A stretch of 64,000 nt of DNA from contig NC_045144.1 of assembly GCF_008831285.2 (NCBI RefSeq), positions 7,428,176 through 7,492,175 of the forward strand, written 5' to 3'. The notes beneath the pieces are model-generated. The model saw only the letters and a program-made list of their open reading frames with translations. It was not told the origin of the DNA and searched no databases. Positions 62,290 through 64,000 of the stretch are shown here, one piece after another (the stretch's first letter is position 1; each line of letters opens with the position of its first letter). This DNA is from Nymphaea colorata. Taxonomy: Eukaryota > Streptophyta > Magnoliopsida > Nymphaeales > Nymphaeaceae. The translations under genes were made by a program, and so were the position numbers.

Positions 62290-62958
62290 CTAACGACGTT
62301 GTTCTTCAGACTCAACACGAGCATATACTTCCTCTATCCCCGGAATCTCATCACCATTAAGAATCTGGCAAAGAATAGACTCAAATTCATCCCGCAGGCC
62401 TCCCAGAAACAGAAACGTACGGTCCATCCATTCCTTTTCCCAGTAGAGGGAATGATCTGAACCGCACTTCCACTCATCAATCACATGATAATCTAGCTCC
62501 TCCCATTTGGTCTTCAGGGCAGCATAGAAGGCAGCAACAGACAAATCACCCTGTGTCAGGGAGTAAATACTGCGTTTAATCTGATAGGTGCGCAGATGTC
62601 TCTTCTTGCGACCATACATCTTTGCAAGCACAGTCCACATATCAAAAGAGGTCGGCTTCCGCAGAATGAGGGGCTGGATATCAGAGGACACAGAGCTGAT
62701 AATCCACACCTTCACTTGGCTGTCCTCCAACGCCCACATCACCCATTGAGGATCAGATTTGATGGGCGCAGGTTTGTCGCCAGTGATGTAAGAGAGACGC
62801 CCACGGCTAGTAATCCCAATCTCGAGAGCGGCAGACCAAGATAGGTAATTGTCCTTGGTCAGACGAATGGAAGTGAACTGGATCGGCACGTTCTCATTCT
62901 TGGAGGCGCTGCCCGCGTCAAGAACAGCATCTTTTTGAGTCCCCATCGCTTCTGCCAT
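62290..62958 (-). pseudogene. Copia gag, ended by a nonsense codon
   Basis: The frame from the ATG at 62958 (MAEAMGTQKDAV) encodes 222 residues with a typical Copia gag body: LTKDNYLSWSAALE near the start, then MWTVLAKMYG, QIKRSIYSLTQGDLSV and FLGGLRDEFE. It stops at TAG (62290-62292), just before the nucleocapsid zinc knuckle. Beyond the stop the same frame continues with HCTHC, the first half of a CCHC knuckle, and the second half is found in the pol frame, so a one-base indel lies near 62205. The frame is also open upstream of the ATG back into the 5' LTR, through GC-rich repeats; I do not regard that part as gag. Confidence 0.85.
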
Positions 62959-62989
62959 CACAAACAAGCACACAGCAACAAGAGGCACA

Positions 62990-63320
62990 GCGGTGGGAAT
63001 GAGGCAGCGGCGACGGGAATGAGGCAGCGGCGGGAATGAGGCAGCGGCGACGGGAATGAGGCAGCGGCGGGAATGAGGCAGCGGCGACGAGAATGAGGCA
63101 GCGGCGACGGCGGCGGGAATGAGGCAGCGGCGACGGAAGGCAGGCGACGGCGCAACACAGAGGCCACCCACGGTGGCAGAAACCAAGAACGGGCCGAACG
63201 GAGGACTGCGGAGGCGCAACAGAGGACGGCGAAACAGAGGACGGCGGCGGAACAGAGGACGGCGACGGCGGAACAGAAGACGGCGGCGGCAGAGCAGGGC
63301 GACGTCACAAGGGCAGCAGC
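62990..63320. repeat. GC-rich short tandem repeats in the Copia leader
   Basis: Reiterated gaggcagcggcgacgggaat-type units (about 62995-63125), then aacagaggacggcg-type units (about 63210-63300), fill the untranslated leader between the primer site and gag. They keep reading frames open on both strands by composition. Confidence 0.8.
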
Positions 63321-63400
63321 GGCGCCGAAACTTCAACGGCGTCGGGCGACGAAAAAACTTGACGATCCTCGGGAAAAAAAACGCTTCTCCAACTTCGCTG

Positions 63401-63412
63401 GCTCTGATACCA
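63401..63412 (-). other. Copia primer-binding site (tRNA-iMet)
   Basis: The minus strand reads TGGTATCAGAGC immediately after the 5' LTR, the canonical Ty1/copia site complementary to initiator tRNA-Met. Confidence 0.95.
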
Positions 63413-63697
63413 TGTAGAAACACGAACCACAAAGAGAGAGTAGAGAACGAACACACAATATACGTGGAAACCCTCAGAAAGAGGTGAAAAACCACGGGGA
63501 AGCTCTGACCTAGGGGCTCACCGCAACCCTAGGAGAGAGAAAAATCTATTTCACTTAATTCAACACTTAAACATAAGTGACAATATAAAGAGGGAGAGAG
63601 GAGAAGCCGCCTAGGGTACCGAGCCCGCCTCGGTACCCGCGCCCCATAGAACCGGGTCCAGATATGGACCCGGTTCCCACAACAACATATTCTAACA
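63413..63697 (-). repeat. Copia 5' LTR (right), 285 bp
   Basis: Same length as the left LTR. Visible differences are single bases in the gtggaaa(a/c)cctc, acggg(a/g)aagc, attc(g/a)ctt-type and gcct(a/c)ggtacc contexts. Confidence 0.97.
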
Positions 63698-63702
63698 CTT
63701 TG
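63698..63702. repeat. Copia target-site duplication, right copy (ctttg)
   Basis: Identical to 58371-58375. Confidence 0.95.
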
Positions 63703-64000
63703 AAATTTCAGGGCTTCACTCACATAAGTAAACACAATTATGTAAAACATATTAAAACATGTATCTCGGAGGAAAATTTGTTATAACCACTCTTAACAAG
63801 CGCAGCATGACTGCTGAATGATGGTTGAACCTCCATCAAGGAGACCTCTTTTTCCATGGTTATTGAGCATTTCATATTTAGGATAACAGCAATTTTATGT
63901 ACTTTGACCATACCTGGCTCCAACTTCCTTTATTATCTTGCTCTAGATGGAACAGTTTTCATGTTCCCTAATGTCATCCACGAATCACTTATTCATTGGA
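63703..64000. other. Sequence right of the Copia insertion, no gene seen
   Basis: Probably the continuation of the interrupted DEK intron. I could not recognise a DEK N-terminal exon in it on the minus strand. Confidence 0.45.

Larger units (their letters stand above)
58376..63697 (-). mobile_element. Full-length Ty1/copia LTR retrotransposon, 5.3 kb
   Basis: It is bounded by two 285-bp LTRs with TG...CA ends and a perfect ctttg target duplication, and it is transcribed on the minus strand. It has a tRNA-iMet primer site next to the 5' LTR (right), gag, protease, integrase, reverse transcriptase and RNase H in Copia order, and a polypurine tract next to the 3' LTR (left). The LTRs differ at only four positions that I can see (about 98.6% identity), so insertion was recent. 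gag-pol is interrupted by a nonsense codon and a one-base frameshift, so this copy is probably non-autonomous. It lies upstream of the DEK exons, antiparallel to nothing: element and DEK are both on the minus strand. Confidence 0.97.

Noticed and set aside
63119-63487. Arg-rich plus-strand ORF of 122 codons
   Set aside because: Antisense of GC-rich tandem repeats in the Copia leader.

Overview
This is nuclear DNA of a flowering plant. The evidence is plant-only gene families (FAR1-related, GAUT pectin glycosyltransferase, LORELEI-like GPI-anchored protein, Pollen Ole e 1-like protein, PIP-type secreted peptide), split genes with GT-AG introns up to about 5 kb, a plant-type tRNA-His, a Ty1/copia retrotransposon with a tRNA-iMet primer site, and many small hAT-like inverted-repeat elements and CT/AT microsatellites. 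Genes are sparse and most of the window is AT-rich repeat debris. I cannot name the species from the sequence.

Layout, left to right. 1-2757: no gene; a diverged dispersed repeat and a 38-bp inverted repeat. 2758-2997 (-): small secreted-peptide precursor with an SGPS...GxGH core (PIP/PIPL type) and its own TATA box. 3070-9000: repeats and microsatellites. 9714-16160 (+): a complete four-exon protein kish (TMEM167) gene whose first coding exon is only the ATG; its 5-kb third intron holds two hAT-like elements. 17265-18085 (-): two-exon Pollen Ole e 1 / proline-rich cell-wall protein. 18600-23400: MITEs, a CACTA end and long AT microsatellites. 23438-23509 (+): tRNA-His. 24300-28878 (+): FAR1-related gene with an unusual C-terminal array of four zinc knuckles made by an exon-plus-intron tandem duplication. 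29101-31107 (+): decayed pseudogene of a katanin-p60-like AAA ATPase. 34948-40791 (-): GAUT10/11-like galacturonosyltransferase in two coding exons. 41200-48660: repeats, including a 454-bp hAT-type MITE with a perfect 8-bp target duplication. 48825-51955 (+): LORELEI-like GPI-anchored protein in three exons. 53055-57113 (-): the 3' part of a DEK chromatin protein gene in nine exons, convergent with the LORELEI-like gene. 58376-63697 (-): a full-length, recent Copia element inserted upstream of the visible DEK exons, probably inside a DEK intron, with a nonsense codon and a frameshift in gag-pol.

The genes do not form an operon or pathway. Two loosely related themes are cell wall and apoplast (GAUT, Ole e 1-like, LORELEI-like, secreted peptide) and secretory-pathway or chromatin housekeeping (kish, DEK). 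Most genes were rebuilt by joining exons at GT-AG sites in matching phase, because single open frames miss them. The best candidates for something undescribed are the expanding zinc-knuckle cassette of the FAR1-related gene and the small peptide gene.
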